Positions 54,768 to 62,743 of a stretch of 64,000 nucleotides of DNA are shown here, piece after piece. The translations under genes and the position numbers were made by a program. Location of the stretch: NCBI RefSeq assembly GCF_003201815.1, contig NZ_QJKB01000003.1, positions 496,001-560,000 of the forward strand. The letters run 5' to 3'. This stretch comes from Undibacterium pigrum. GTDB taxonomy: Bacteria > Pseudomonadota > Gammaproteobacteria > Burkholderiales > Burkholderiaceae_D. The notes beneath the pieces were generated by a model that saw only the letters and a list, made by a program, of their open reading frames with translations, did no database searches and had not been told where the DNA came from. The first letter of the stretch is position 1. Each line of letters starts with the position of its first letter.

Positions 54768-55070
54768 CTAATCGGAGCTACGCGGGCTAGCTTTTTCGAC
54801 CAATTCGATAGCATCAGTGTCAACAGCAATTGCATGAATTTCCGTCTCTCCATCTTGCCTTTTCCAAATCAGACTTACCCAAACCAGACCATCTTCATAG
54901 ACATCAAATACAGGTAAGACTTGCCCAAGCATTGACGAAACATCTGCATGCTCATCTCCAGCCAATCGCTTTAGGATAGAAGGGCGAATACGTAATAAAC
55001 GAACTAAATCATCATTTTCAACAATGTTGCCCAACCTATCTGATCCAAGGTATTTTTTCATTTTTTCCAA
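54768..55070 (-). CDS. Hypothetical protein, about 97-100 residues
   Basis: Starts at ATG 55070 or 55061 (MKKYLGSDRLGNIVENDDLVRLLRIRPSILKRLAGDEHADVSSMLGQVLPVFDVYEDGLVWVSLIW). A small alpha/beta protein with a beta-hairpin C-terminal half (TEIHAIAVDTDAIELVEK). It looks complete and cytoplasmic. No family recognised; codons are more A/T-rich than in the metabolic genes. Confidence 0.55.
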   Translation of the reverse strand: MEKMKKYLGSDRLGNIVENDDLVRLLRIRPSILKRLAGDEHADVSSMLGQVLPVFDVYEDGLVWVSLIWKRQDGETEIHAIAVDTDAIELVEKASPRSSD

Positions 55071-55090
55071 TTTAATTATGAATTAAATCA

Positions 55091-55111
55091 CCTCCGGCAA
55101 AGCCGGAGGTT
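55091..55111. terminator. Short GC-rich hairpin
   Basis: ACCTCCGGC-AAA-GCCGGAGGT, a perfect 9-bp stem, followed by TTATT on the plus strand. It lies just upstream of the 54768-55070 gene, between two minus-strand genes, so it may be an attenuator or the end of the transcript from 56.2 kb. Confidence 0.55.
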
Positions 55112-55177
55112 TATTGCTGGGGTGCCTTGAAGGTGCTGGTAACCCTTGATCCGCCTAAAGGTGGCTACACGTAAAAT

Positions 55178-55244
55178 AGGGGCAGGTCTGACATTAAGAC
55201 AATTTCAAACTATGGAAATGCATGAATGAAAGGCCTGATACCGG
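55178..55244. repeat. GGGGTCAG-type palindromic repeat, copy B
   Basis: GGGGCAGGTCTGACATTAAG, then ACAATTTCAAACTATGGAAA and TGCATGAATGAAAGGCCTGA. The core is shared with copies A, C and D; the terminal palindrome is partly decayed. It is in the 285-bp gap between two minus-strand genes; no gene is seen there. Confidence 0.7.
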
Positions 55245-55355
55245 CTTTGAAATGTTTGTCATAGTCTGCTGTCAATGACTTGATCCACCTAAGGATCAAA
55301 ACCAGATTAGCATAAAAGCAAATCACTTACTCTACACAGAGCTGGGGCACCAGGC

Positions 55356-56174
55356 TTAGTAGAGACACCAATACAATTCCAGCCAGCTCTCACCATCACC
55401 CGGAGAGAGACATATCGATAGCGTAGCGTTATATCCGCCATCGTGATACCAAAACTCCAGTGCCGTTGACACCATCTCGTCTGTCAGCAATTGAACGAGT
55501 TTTTCTGCCAATTCTATCCGTGGCACTGCGTTAGACTGCGAAGGTGTTCCCAGGACTTGGTTAAGAAAGATGGAGATACCTCTGATATCAACCTTGACAA
55601 AAGAACCAGCTGAACGATCGGTGTCGCGGCCTACATAAGTAACTTCAAGATTATTCCTGTCAAAACTCGCCGGAAAAGTTATCGCTAGCCCACCCTGAGG
55701 GTATTGCCCGTGAGAAATCGCAGCCAGGCTTTCGAAAAAACCTTTGAGACGAGGTGGAAGCACGTCGACATCGTCGGCACTGAAGGTCTGCCGTGCAATG
55801 CCATCTTCCAAGGCTTGCTCGCTTGACAGAGCTGGACGCCCCTTCATGATCCATTCACTTACTGCCAGGGCAGTGTCGGGCTGGGATTGAAACTCCCGAA
55901 TACATCTATTGTCAAAAGCTGATGGATTTCGAGCAACCTCAGATGCAAATCGGGAAATAAACTCCCGCTCCTCAATTGCATAAGAAGACGCCTCGTCAGG
56001 AGTCAGGCGAATACTTACATCAAACAAGCCCACAGATCCGCAAGTGACGACAACAATAAATCCTGTGCCGTCGGAGAAGAGCATCCAGGACCAGGGCTCT
56101 GCAGCTATTACATTCATAATGGGTAGCCAATCGACAAAATCTTTAGCAGAGCAAGCACATAACATCTTGTGCAT
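55356..56174 (-). CDS. Hypothetical protein, 272 residues
   Basis: A soluble, acidic protein: MNVIAAEPWSWMLFSDGTGFIVVVTCGSVGLFDVSIRLTPDEASSYAIEEREFISRFASEVARNPSAFDNR opens with a beta-hairpin domain, then a helical middle (WIMKGRPALSSEQALEDGIARQTFSADDVDVLPPRLKGFFESLAAISHG) and a beta-rich end (ATLSICLSPGDGESWLELYW). No export signal. I do not recognise it; the style is like immunity or SMI1-neighbour proteins, but that is only an impression. Confidence 0.6.
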   Translation of the reverse strand: MHKMLCACSAKDFVDWLPIMNVIAAEPWSWMLFSDGTGFIVVVTCGSVGLFDVSIRLTPDEASSYAIEEREFISRFASEVARNPSAFDNRCIREFQSQPDTALAVSEWIMKGRPALSSEQALEDGIARQTFSADDVDVLPPRLKGFFESLAAISHGQYPQGGLAITFPASFDRNNLEVTYVGRDTDRSAGSFVKVDIRGISIFLNQVLGTPSQSNAVPRIELAEKLVQLLTDEMVSTALEFWYHDGGYNATLSICLSPGDGESWLELYWCLY

Positions 56175-56265
56175 TATCTATAGGCTACTTGACTACCAGG
56201 GGCTAATGGGTGAGCCCATATTTTCTGTGTAATGGGTGACCACAGTTATTTTTCGAGAACGCCTC

Positions 56266-56643
56266 TCAATTATTCAAACATAACTTCCAACAGCGGTCAT
56301 TCGTAATTGATGGTTTAAGCTTGTCCCCAGCTAATAAACCATGCTGTACACTTCCAGACATGGTCAGTGTAAAAATAATGGCAACCAACAAACCCATTGG
56401 GAAAGAGTCAATAAGCTCATCAAATGTTTTTTTGCTTAGGATAGTTTTCGAAAAAAGAAATACAAGCACAAAATGTGAAATTTGCCCTATAGAACCTAGA
56501 ATTACTAAATACCAATTTATTTCTGGTGAATTTTCCGTCCTGCTTTTAAACCAACATAAGTCCCATGACAGAAAGTTACCCAAAAAAACTATTACATATG
56601 CAATAGTAGCTACAATCACAAAGAATCGAATAAAATTTCTCAT
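56266..56643 (-). CDS. Hypothetical membrane protein with four helices
   Basis: 125 residues: helices at about 5-25 (FIRFFVIVATIAYVIVFLGNFL), 45-68 (YLVILGSIGQISHFVLVFLFS), 82-98 and possibly a short C-terminal one. Its ATG overlaps the stop of the upstream gene by four bases, so they form a pair. A/T-rich codons. No family recognised. Confidence 0.55.
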   Translation of the reverse strand: MRNFIRFFVIVATIAYVIVFLGNFLSWDLCWFKSRTENSPEINWYLVILGSIGQISHFVLVFLFSKTILSKKTFDELIDSFPMGLLVAIIFTLTMSGSVQHGLLAGDKLKPSITNDRCWKLCLNN

Positions 56644-57035
56644 TTTTCACAGCACTCTTCAACAGTGACTTTTTTCACTCTCGCCGTTCCGTTCATAATT
56701 GAAGCTGACCAAACATCTGTATCCGCACCCAAACCTTTGGTATCAGAGCAAGCTCCACCCATCGCCATTTCACCATATGGAGACAATTGAGTTCCGATAC
56801 CGGTACTCGCTGAAATATTTGAAAACGCACCATTAAAAACATATGCATTAATATAAACTAAGCCATCATCCATACTTAAATTTGTACCACTTGCTGAAGT
56901 GAAACTGCTTGGTCTACCGCCAGCAGAAATAGTTGGGCCTGATACGTCGCCCTCAACTCCTCCTAATGCAACTAACCTGAATGTGGCTGGCACCGTGAAA
57001 TCGTAGGCCTGTTGCTGAAATATGATGATGCGCAT
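56640..57035 (-). CDS. Hypothetical protein paired with the membrane protein
   Basis: 131 residues, beta-rich and Gly/Ser/Thr-rich: YDFTVPATFRLVALGGVEGDVSGPTISAGGRPSSFTSASGTNLSMDDGLVYINAYVFNG, ending with an ECCEK tail (VKKVTVEECCEK). No signal peptide. Looks like a small adhesin-like or structural domain; not recognised. Co-translated with the four-helix membrane protein that follows. Confidence 0.5.
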   Translation of the reverse strand: MRIIIFQQQAYDFTVPATFRLVALGGVEGDVSGPTISAGGRPSSFTSASGTNLSMDDGLVYINAYVFNGAFSNISASTGIGTQLSPYGEMAMGGACSDTKGLGADTDVWSASIMNGTARVKKVTVEECCEK

Positions 57036-57081
57036 ACTTGAGGTTTCGCTTTACTAAACCAGATTTTAGAGCTACGCCGAC

Positions 57082-57339
57082 TTACTTTTCTTTAGTTTCT
57101 TTACTTTCATCAGTATTTGGGTGACCAAAAAAATGAGCCCGGGCTCGTTTAAAAGAATTAACAACATTAATTCCAGACAAAACAAAAACGACAATAAAAA
57201 AAACAAAACACAACGCGTTTATAAGCGTCTGATTCAAGCCTGCACTTTTACCGAAAGAGATAGTCAAGAAAAAAATCCCAAGACAAATCAATATTGCAGG
57301 CATATGCCATTTGAAAATTTTTTTCTGTTTCTTGTCCAT
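57082..57339 (-). CDS. Small two-helix membrane protein
   Basis: 85 residues from ATG 57339 (MDKKQKKIFKWHMPAILICL); a longer start at 57363 exists. Helices at about 13-30 and 40-60, then a charged C-terminal tail ending DESKETKEK. A repeat copy lies immediately upstream. No family recognised. Confidence 0.5.
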   Translation of the reverse strand: MDKKQKKIFKWHMPAILICLGIFFLTISFGKSAGLNQTLINALCFVFFIVVFVLSGINVVNSFKRARAHFFGHPNTDESKETKEK

Positions 57340-57365
57340 TATTCTTTCTCCTGGTTTCGGCAAAA

Positions 57366-57431
57366 TAGGGGCTTACATTACGACAATTTCAAACTAAGAA
57401 AATGTATGAATATAAGACCTGATCCCATCTT
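57366..57431. repeat. GGGGTCAG-type palindromic repeat, copy C
   Basis: From about 57366: AGGGGCTTACATTACGACAA, then TTTCAAACTAAGAAAATG and TATGAATATAAGACCTGATC. Core identical to copy D with a few changes; the left outer arm is shortened. It lies between two minus-strand genes. Confidence 0.75.
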
Positions 57432-57453
57432 CCCGCGAATGCGAAGCTAGAAC

Positions 57454-57807
57454 TCATAAATTACTACCGTCAAGTTTGAGTCCGCAATTTAAACATTTTC
57501 TTGAAAAGCTGTTATAGACATGGGGCGAAAAAAAGTCTGTGCCATAGCGCTTCAAGTGAAATTTCTCACCACACCTAGGACAAAGGTATGAGTGAAGAAA
57601 AAAACTGAGAAAGAATCCGACAAATGCCCAGAAAAAAAATAGTTGGTAAATCGGCAGAACCGCATGCTTGAAGCTCGATGGAAGCACCAAAAAACTAGCA
57701 GCAAATAGAATCGTCACTAGCCATGGAAAATGGCAAACAAACCTAAGCATGCGTAAAGAACTTAGTTTCTCTTGGATTTCCAAAGGGGTTTTTGGTGTGT
57801 GCGACAT
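57454..57807 (-). CDS. Hypothetical membrane protein with zinc ribbon
   Basis: 117 residues from ATG 57807 (MSHTPKTPLEIQEKL). Two helices (about 24-42 and 52-75), then CPRCGEKFHLKRYG and KCLNCGLKLDG, a CxxC-CxxC zinc ribbon on the cytoplasmic side. The longer frame to 57852 has an unlikely Arg-rich start. No function can be named. Confidence 0.55.
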   Translation of the reverse strand: MSHTPKTPLEIQEKLSSLRMLRFVCHFPWLVTILFAASFLVLPSSFKHAVLPIYQLFFFWAFVGFFLSFFLHSYLCPRCGEKFHLKRYGTDFFSPHVYNSFSRKCLNCGLKLDGSNL

Positions 57808-57864
57808 ATTGAGTTCTAGCATTTGAATTGTGGGGCGGCGTAGCCGTACCACACGAATGATAAG

Positions 57865-58202
57865 TTATACATCGTCATCTGGCTTATCCATGAAGTCCTG
57901 CCATTCATTTCGGTGGTACACCTCGGAATTTTGCGAACATGGGGTCTGGAAATTATGGTGGATTTTCAAACTGATGCCAACCCCTTCTACTATGAAAAAT
58001 CATCTTTACCAATCAAATCATCATTAGTTTTTTTCACATCCTTTGGACGTACTTTTTCTGGCGTAGAAAACAGACACACTAAAACCGCTATCCCTATGAC
58101 AAATAAATCTACCCAAAATGGAGTCCAAGGCAATAGTAATTTATACGCCCCAACAAGGATCGCGCCAATACACAAAAGTGAAATTTTTACGTGAGGATTC
58201 AT
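57865..58202 (-). pseudogene. Small membrane protein gene, probably frameshifted
   Basis: From ATG 58202 the protein MNPHVKISLLCIGAILVGAYK has two helices and stops after GKDDFS at 57990. In the next frame, a stop-free stretch continues directly from the T5 run: FIVEGVGISLKIHHNFQTPC ... RNEWQDFMDKPDDDV to TAA at 57865. One added T in the run joins both parts into a protein of about 112 residues. This may be a true loss, a sequencing error, or slippage at the run. Confidence 0.45.
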
Positions 58203-58226
58203 AATTTTTACATTCAAAATCAAAAT

Positions 58227-58291
58227 GGGGTCAGGTCCTACAGTACGACAATTTCAAACTAAGACAACGTATGAATGTAAGCCCTGACCCC
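58227..58291. repeat. GGGGTCAG-type palindromic repeat, copy D (best preserved)
   Basis: GGGGTCAGG (58227-58235) pairs with CCTGACCCC (58283-58291). The inner CAGTACGACAATTTCAAACT core and AACGTATGAATGTAAG half are shared with copies A-C. Such elements often accompany RAYT-type (IS200-like) transposases elsewhere in genomes; none is in this window. Confidence 0.8.
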
Positions 58292-58481
58292 ATCTTTGAA
58301 AGTGGGCAATTTCACAGCCCATGCTTTCAGTTGAGCCTTGACGAAAATGCGTATTGTACTATTGTCAGTTCGGCTACCTTGAACAGCTTGGCGACAAAAA
58401 AACCACGTTAGGGTTAGCCACAATGTTATCTGGCACGTTTCTTGATATGCTGTATTGGAACCGTAACCACGAGACGAGAAC

Positions 58482-59921
58482 ATGGCCAAGTTTTTCAATG
58501 AAATGCATGCCTATGATGCCGCTGCAACGGATGGCGCGGGCGGAGAATTGACGCGGGAACATTACCGAGAGTTTTGTGACTGGCTGGCGCAGCAACCTGC
58601 CGAGAGGCTGAAACGCAAGCGGGCTGAGGCTGATCTGAGCTTTCGCCGGGTGGGTATTACCTTTGCCGTGTATGGTGACGATGCTGGTACGGAGAGGCTG
58701 ATTCCGTTTGACATCATCCCGCGCATTATCCATGCGGGTGAATGGGCTCAATTGCAAAAGGGCCTGGCGCAGCGGGTACAGGCGCTGAACATGTTTATCC
58801 ATGATATTTATCACGACCAGAATATCATCAGGGCGGGCATCATCCCGGCAGAGCAAATCTATAAAAATGCTCAATATCGACCTGAAATGCAGGGTATTTC
58901 AGTCGCTTCTGACATTTATGCCCATATTGCGGGTGTGGATATTGTGCGTGCTGGCGAGGGTGAATTCTACGTACTGGAAGACAATTTGCGGGTGCCCTCT
59001 GGCGTGTCTTACATGCTGGAAGACCGCAAGATGATGATGCGGCTTTTTCCTGAACTGTTTGCGCGTAACAAGATTGCGCCGGTTGATCATTACCCTGACA
59101 TGCTGCTGGATAACCTGCGCTCTGTCGCGCCTATGGGGGTGGATAACCCGACTGTAGTGGTAATGACACCGGGCATGTATAACTCGGCGTATTTTGAGCA
59201 TGCCTTCCTGGCCCAGCAAATGGGCGTGGAACTGGTCGAGGGCCAGGATTTGTTTGTGAATGACAATGCTGTCTTCATGCGCACCACGCGTGGCCCCAAA
59301 CGGGTGGATGTGATTTACCGCCGCATTGATGATGATTTCCTTGACCCGCTGGCTTTCCGCCCTGATTCTTCTCTGGGTGTACCAGGCTTGCTGTCGGTGT
59401 ATCGCGCTGGTCGTGTGACACTGGCGAATGCGATAGGCACGGGCGTTGCGGATGATAAATCGATCTATCCTTTCGTGCCGGACATGATCAAGTTTTATCT
59501 GACAGAAGAACCGATATTAAATAACGTGCCAACTTACCAATGCCGCAAACCCGAAGACCTGTCTTATACGCTGGCGAATCTGGGGGACCTGGTCGTCAAG
59601 GAAGTGCATGGTGCTGGCGGTTACGGCATGCTGGTGGGCCCGGCTTCGACCAAGGCGCAGATAGAAGATTTTCGCCAGCGTCTGCTGGCCAAGCCTGATG
59701 GTTATATTGCCCAGCCTACCCTGGCATTGTCTGCCTGCCCTACCTTTGTTGAAAACGGTATCGCTCCGCGCCATATCGATTTGCGCCCCTTTGTCTTGTC
59801 TGGAAAAACCATCTCCATGGTGCCGGGCGGGCTGACGCGGGTGGCCTTGCAGGAGGGTTCACTGGTGGTCAACTCATCGCAAGGCGGTGGGACGAAAGAT
59901 ACCTGGATACTGGAAAACTGA
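58482..59921 (+). CDS. Circularly permuted ATP-grasp protein (DUF404/DUF407)
   Basis: A 479-residue protein with the family's marks: RVGITFAVYGDDAGTERLIPFDIIPRII, ALNMFIHDIYHDQNII, YVLEDNLRVPSGVSYMLEDRKMM, DVIYRRIDDDFLDPL and VKEVHGAGGYGMLVGPAST (nucleotide loop), ending VVNSSQGGGTKDTWILEN. It probably catalyses an ATP-dependent peptide-bond-forming step; the product is not known. First gene of the Anbu operon; 14 bp to the next gene. Confidence 0.92.
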   Translation: MAKFFNEMHAYDAAATDGAGGELTREHYREFCDWLAQQPAERLKRKRAEADLSFRRVGITFAVYGDDAGTERLIPFDIIPRIIHAGEWAQLQKGLAQRVQALNMFIHDIYHDQNIIRAGIIPAEQIYKNAQYRPEMQGISVASDIYAHIAGVDIVRAGEGEFYVLEDNLRVPSGVSYMLEDRKMMMRLFPELFARNKIAPVDHYPDMLLDNLRSVAPMGVDNPTVVVMTPGMYNSAYFEHAFLAQQMGVELVEGQDLFVNDNAVFMRTTRGPKRVDVIYRRIDDDFLDPLAFRPDSSLGVPGLLSVYRAGRVTLANAIGTGVADDKSIYPFVPDMIKFYLTEEPILNNVPTYQCRKPEDLSYTLANLGDLVVKEVHGAGGYGMLVGPASTKAQIEDFRQRLLAKPDGYIAQPTLALSACPTFVENGIAPRHIDLRPFVLSGKTISMVPGGLTRVALQEGSLVVNSSQGGGTKDTWILEN

Positions 59922-59935
59922 GTCAGGAGAAAAAT

Positions 59936-60886
59936 ATGCTGAGCCGCACCGCTGATCATTTGTTCTGGATGGCGCGCTATACCGAGCGCGCAGAAAATAC
60001 TGCCCGCATGCTGGATGTGAATATCCAGACTTCGATGTTGCCACAGTCTGCCGAAGATGCTGAACGTGGCTGGCGTGCCATGCTGGGTATCTCTGAATTG
60101 CAGTCTGCCTTTGACCATCAATATGGCTTGCTGACGAAGAAGGATGTGCTGGACTTCATGGTCAGGGACCCGATGAACCCCTCTTCCATCGCCTCATGCC
60201 TGAAGGAAGCACGCGAGAATGCCCGTGCGGTACGCGGCACGCTGACGACCGAGGTATGGGAAACCCAGAATGCTACCTGGCTGGACATGCAGGACAGGTT
60301 GTCAGACACGGTACTGGAAAACGACCCCAGCCAGTTTTTTGAATGGGTCAAGTATCGCTCTCACCTGTCGCGTGGTGTGACCCTGGGTACCATGCTCAAG
60401 GATGAGGCTGTACACTTTATTCGCCTGGGTACCTTCATAGAACGTGCCGACAATACTGCACGCATTTTGGACGTGAAGTTCCATGGTGCCAAGGACAACG
60501 GGCGCGGCAGTGACAGCCTGCAAAGGGATTTTTACTATTGGGCGGCTTTGCTGCGCTCAGTCTCCGGCTTTGAGATTTACCGCAAGGTCTACCGTGATGT
60601 GATCACCCCTGAGCGGGTGGCAGAATTGCTGATGCTGCGTGGTGACATGCCACGCTCTTTGCTGGCATGCATGGATGAAGTCGTCGCCAACCTGAAAGAA
60701 GTACGCAATGATGTATCGGCAGACACTGAGCGTTTTGCTGGTAAGCTGCATGCAGAATTGCAATTTGCCCGTATTGAAGAAATATTGGCAGAAGGTTTGC
60801 ATGACAACCTGACGCGTTTCCTGGAAAACATTTTTGACCTGGGTAATCGTGTCAGCCGCGACTTCCTGGTCCCACTGGCGGCTTGA
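59936..60886 (+). CDS. Alpha-E domain-containing protein (DUF403)
   Basis: A 316-residue all-helical protein opening MLSRTADHLFWMARYTERAENTARMLDVN, the alpha-E signature, with FIRLGTFIERADNTARILDVKFH as the second half of the duplicated core. Always found next to the permuted ATP-grasp protein; function unknown, presumed partner or substrate-binding subunit. GGAG lies before the ATG; 12 bp to the next gene. Confidence 0.92.
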   Translation: MLSRTADHLFWMARYTERAENTARMLDVNIQTSMLPQSAEDAERGWRAMLGISELQSAFDHQYGLLTKKDVLDFMVRDPMNPSSIASCLKEARENARAVRGTLTTEVWETQNATWLDMQDRLSDTVLENDPSQFFEWVKYRSHLSRGVTLGTMLKDEAVHFIRLGTFIERADNTARILDVKFHGAKDNGRGSDSLQRDFYYWAALLRSVSGFEIYRKVYRDVITPERVAELLMLRGDMPRSLLACMDEVVANLKEVRNDVSADTERFAGKLHAELQFARIEEILAEGLHDNLTRFLENIFDLGNRVSRDFLVPLAA

Positions 60887-60898
60887 GAAAACCATATC

Positions 60899-61705
60899 AT
60901 GCAACTCTTCATACGTCACCAGACTATCTATAAGTATTCAGCACCGCTGACTTACACCATACAACAATTGCGCCTGACACCACGCGCAGAACAGCACCAG
61001 CATGCGATTTCATGGCAGATCAAGACTGCAGGACAGCGCCATGCCTATATCGACGCCTATGGCAATCCCTCGCATACCCTGACCATCACGGGCCAGCATC
61101 ATGAGGTTGCCATCATTGCCGAGGGTGTGGTTGAGCTGACCACGCCTTATCAGGGACGCATCACCGACCCGGATACTTTTTCGCCCCTGGTGTTTACCGT
61201 ACCAACACGCTTGACAGAGCCAGTACCGGCGATAGTTGACTTTGCAGCCAGCCATTTACCAGGTGAAGGCAAAACCACGACGGCCGCACTATTAAATCTG
61301 GCGACGCACATCCGTGGTGCGGTGGAGTACCAGTCTGGTGCAACCATCGTCACGACCAGTGCCAGCGATGCCCTGCAACTGGGCCGCGGTGTCTGTCAGG
61401 ACCATGCCCATATCATGCTGGCTTGTTGCCATGCCCGCGGCATACCGGCACGTTATGTTTCTGGCTATATTGATCCAGAATCCACCGGCCATGCCGATAG
61501 CCACGCCTGGGTCGATGCCTGGGTAGAAGACAACGACTATAGCGGCTGGGTCAGTATCGATGCCACCCATGCTGCCCTGATGACGGATGCCTATTGCCGT
61601 CTGGCTATTGGCCGTGACTATGATTCTGCCGCACCTGTGCGTGGTGTGCGCCGTGGCGGTGGACTGGAAACCTTGAGTGTGACGGTGCAAGTGACGCCTC
61701 GTTGA
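60899..61705 (+). CDS. Transglutaminase-like cysteine protease family protein
   Basis: A 268-residue protein. The N-terminal bundle (LFIRHQTIYKYSAPLTYTIQQLRLTPRAEQHQH) leads to a transglutaminase core with catalytic Cys in LGRGVCQDHAHIMLACCHARGIPARYVSGY, His in DSHAWVDAWVE and Asp in VSIDATHA. Companion of the ATP-grasp and alpha-E genes; may hydrolyse or form the peptide made by the ATP-grasp protein. Confidence 0.9.
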   Translation: MQLFIRHQTIYKYSAPLTYTIQQLRLTPRAEQHQHAISWQIKTAGQRHAYIDAYGNPSHTLTITGQHHEVAIIAEGVVELTTPYQGRITDPDTFSPLVFTVPTRLTEPVPAIVDFAASHLPGEGKTTTAALLNLATHIRGAVEYQSGATIVTTSASDALQLGRGVCQDHAHIMLACCHARGIPARYVSGYIDPESTGHADSHAWVDAWVEDNDYSGWVSIDATHAALMTDAYCRLAIGRDYDSAAPVRGVRRGGGLETLSVTVQVTPR

Positions 61706-61811
61706 GCCTGGTTGCGGTATTGCCCTACAGGCAATCCAATATGACAAGCGTATTTCAGCGCCCCGCTTTCAGGTAGAATTAGCGTTTCGATAGATCAAGA
61801 ATCCGTACTAT

Positions 61812-62690
61812 ATGACTTACTGTGTTGGCATGCGCCTGGACGCCGGGCTGGTGTTTCTTTCTGATTCACGCACCAATGCAGGCGTCGATCATGTGGGTAC
61901 TTTCCGCAAGATGTCGGTATTTGAAAACCCTGGCGACCGCACCATGGTGCTGATGACGGCGGGTAACTTATCTATTTCACAATCCATACGCCAGTTGGTG
62001 TCTGACCATGTCGATGCCAGCGGCAATAGCATCTGGACCGCACCAAATATGTACGAAGCAGCCCGCATCCTGGGTGAAGCCGTACGCACAGTGCATCATC
62101 GCGATGCCAAGTCGCTGCAGGAATTTGGCATCGATTTTAATGTCAGCCTGATTTTTGGTGGCCAGATAAAGGGTGAACGTTGTCGTTTATTCCAGATTTA
62201 TTCTGCCGGTAACTTCATTGAGTCGCACAATGAAAATACTTATTTCCAGATAGGCGAAGCCAAGTATGGCAAGCCCATACTTGACCGTGTCGTTACCCCT
62301 GCCACACCGCTGGATGAAGCGGCCAAGTGCGCGCTGATATCGATGGACTCTACCCTGCGCTCCAACGTATCAGTTGGCTTGCCGCTGGACTTGCTGGTAT
62401 ATGAGGACAATAAACTGGCGATCACCCATTTCGTCACCATCGATGAAAAAAACCAGTACTTCCAGATGATACGCAACACCTGGGGCCAGCAATTGAAATC
62501 GGTATTTGAAAGCATAGACGCGCCGGTCTGGAACGCCAGCCCTGAAGTGCAGGGCAATGTCTTGTCAGCCACCAATATGCACAGCAAACCTGTGCGCGTG
62601 GCAGTGCCGCAAGAATTGCTGAATACGGCGCTGACGCCATCCCCCTTGCAGTCTCTGGCACAAGGAAATGACGACCATACGCAGGCGTAA
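61812..62690 (+). CDS. Anbu-type proteasome-related protease
   Basis: A 292-residue Ntn-hydrolase of the HslV/20S beta superfamily. MTYCVGMRLDAGLVFLSDSRTNAGVD has the catalytic Thr2 exposed after Met removal and the Asp/Arg of SDSRTNAG; the Lys33-type residue is in FRKMSVF. ILGEAVRTV and NVSLIFGGQIKGERCRLFQIYSAG complete the fold. A tail of about 50 residues after LKSVFESIDAPVW is variable. Anbu particles form open helical or ring assemblies, and activity toward peptides is weak in studied cases. Last gene of the cluster, 106 bp after the transglutaminase gene. Confidence 0.9.
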   Translation: MTYCVGMRLDAGLVFLSDSRTNAGVDHVGTFRKMSVFENPGDRTMVLMTAGNLSISQSIRQLVSDHVDASGNSIWTAPNMYEAARILGEAVRTVHHRDAKSLQEFGIDFNVSLIFGGQIKGERCRLFQIYSAGNFIESHNENTYFQIGEAKYGKPILDRVVTPATPLDEAAKCALISMDSTLRSNVSVGLPLDLLVYEDNKLAITHFVTIDEKNQYFQMIRNTWGQQLKSVFESIDAPVWNASPEVQGNVLSATNMHSKPVRVAVPQELLNTALTPSPLQSLAQGNDDHTQA

Positions 62691-62743
62691 AATTTTTACC
62701 GTTTGACGAAAGATTGCCCTGTGCCTGCACAGCGATTGACGCG

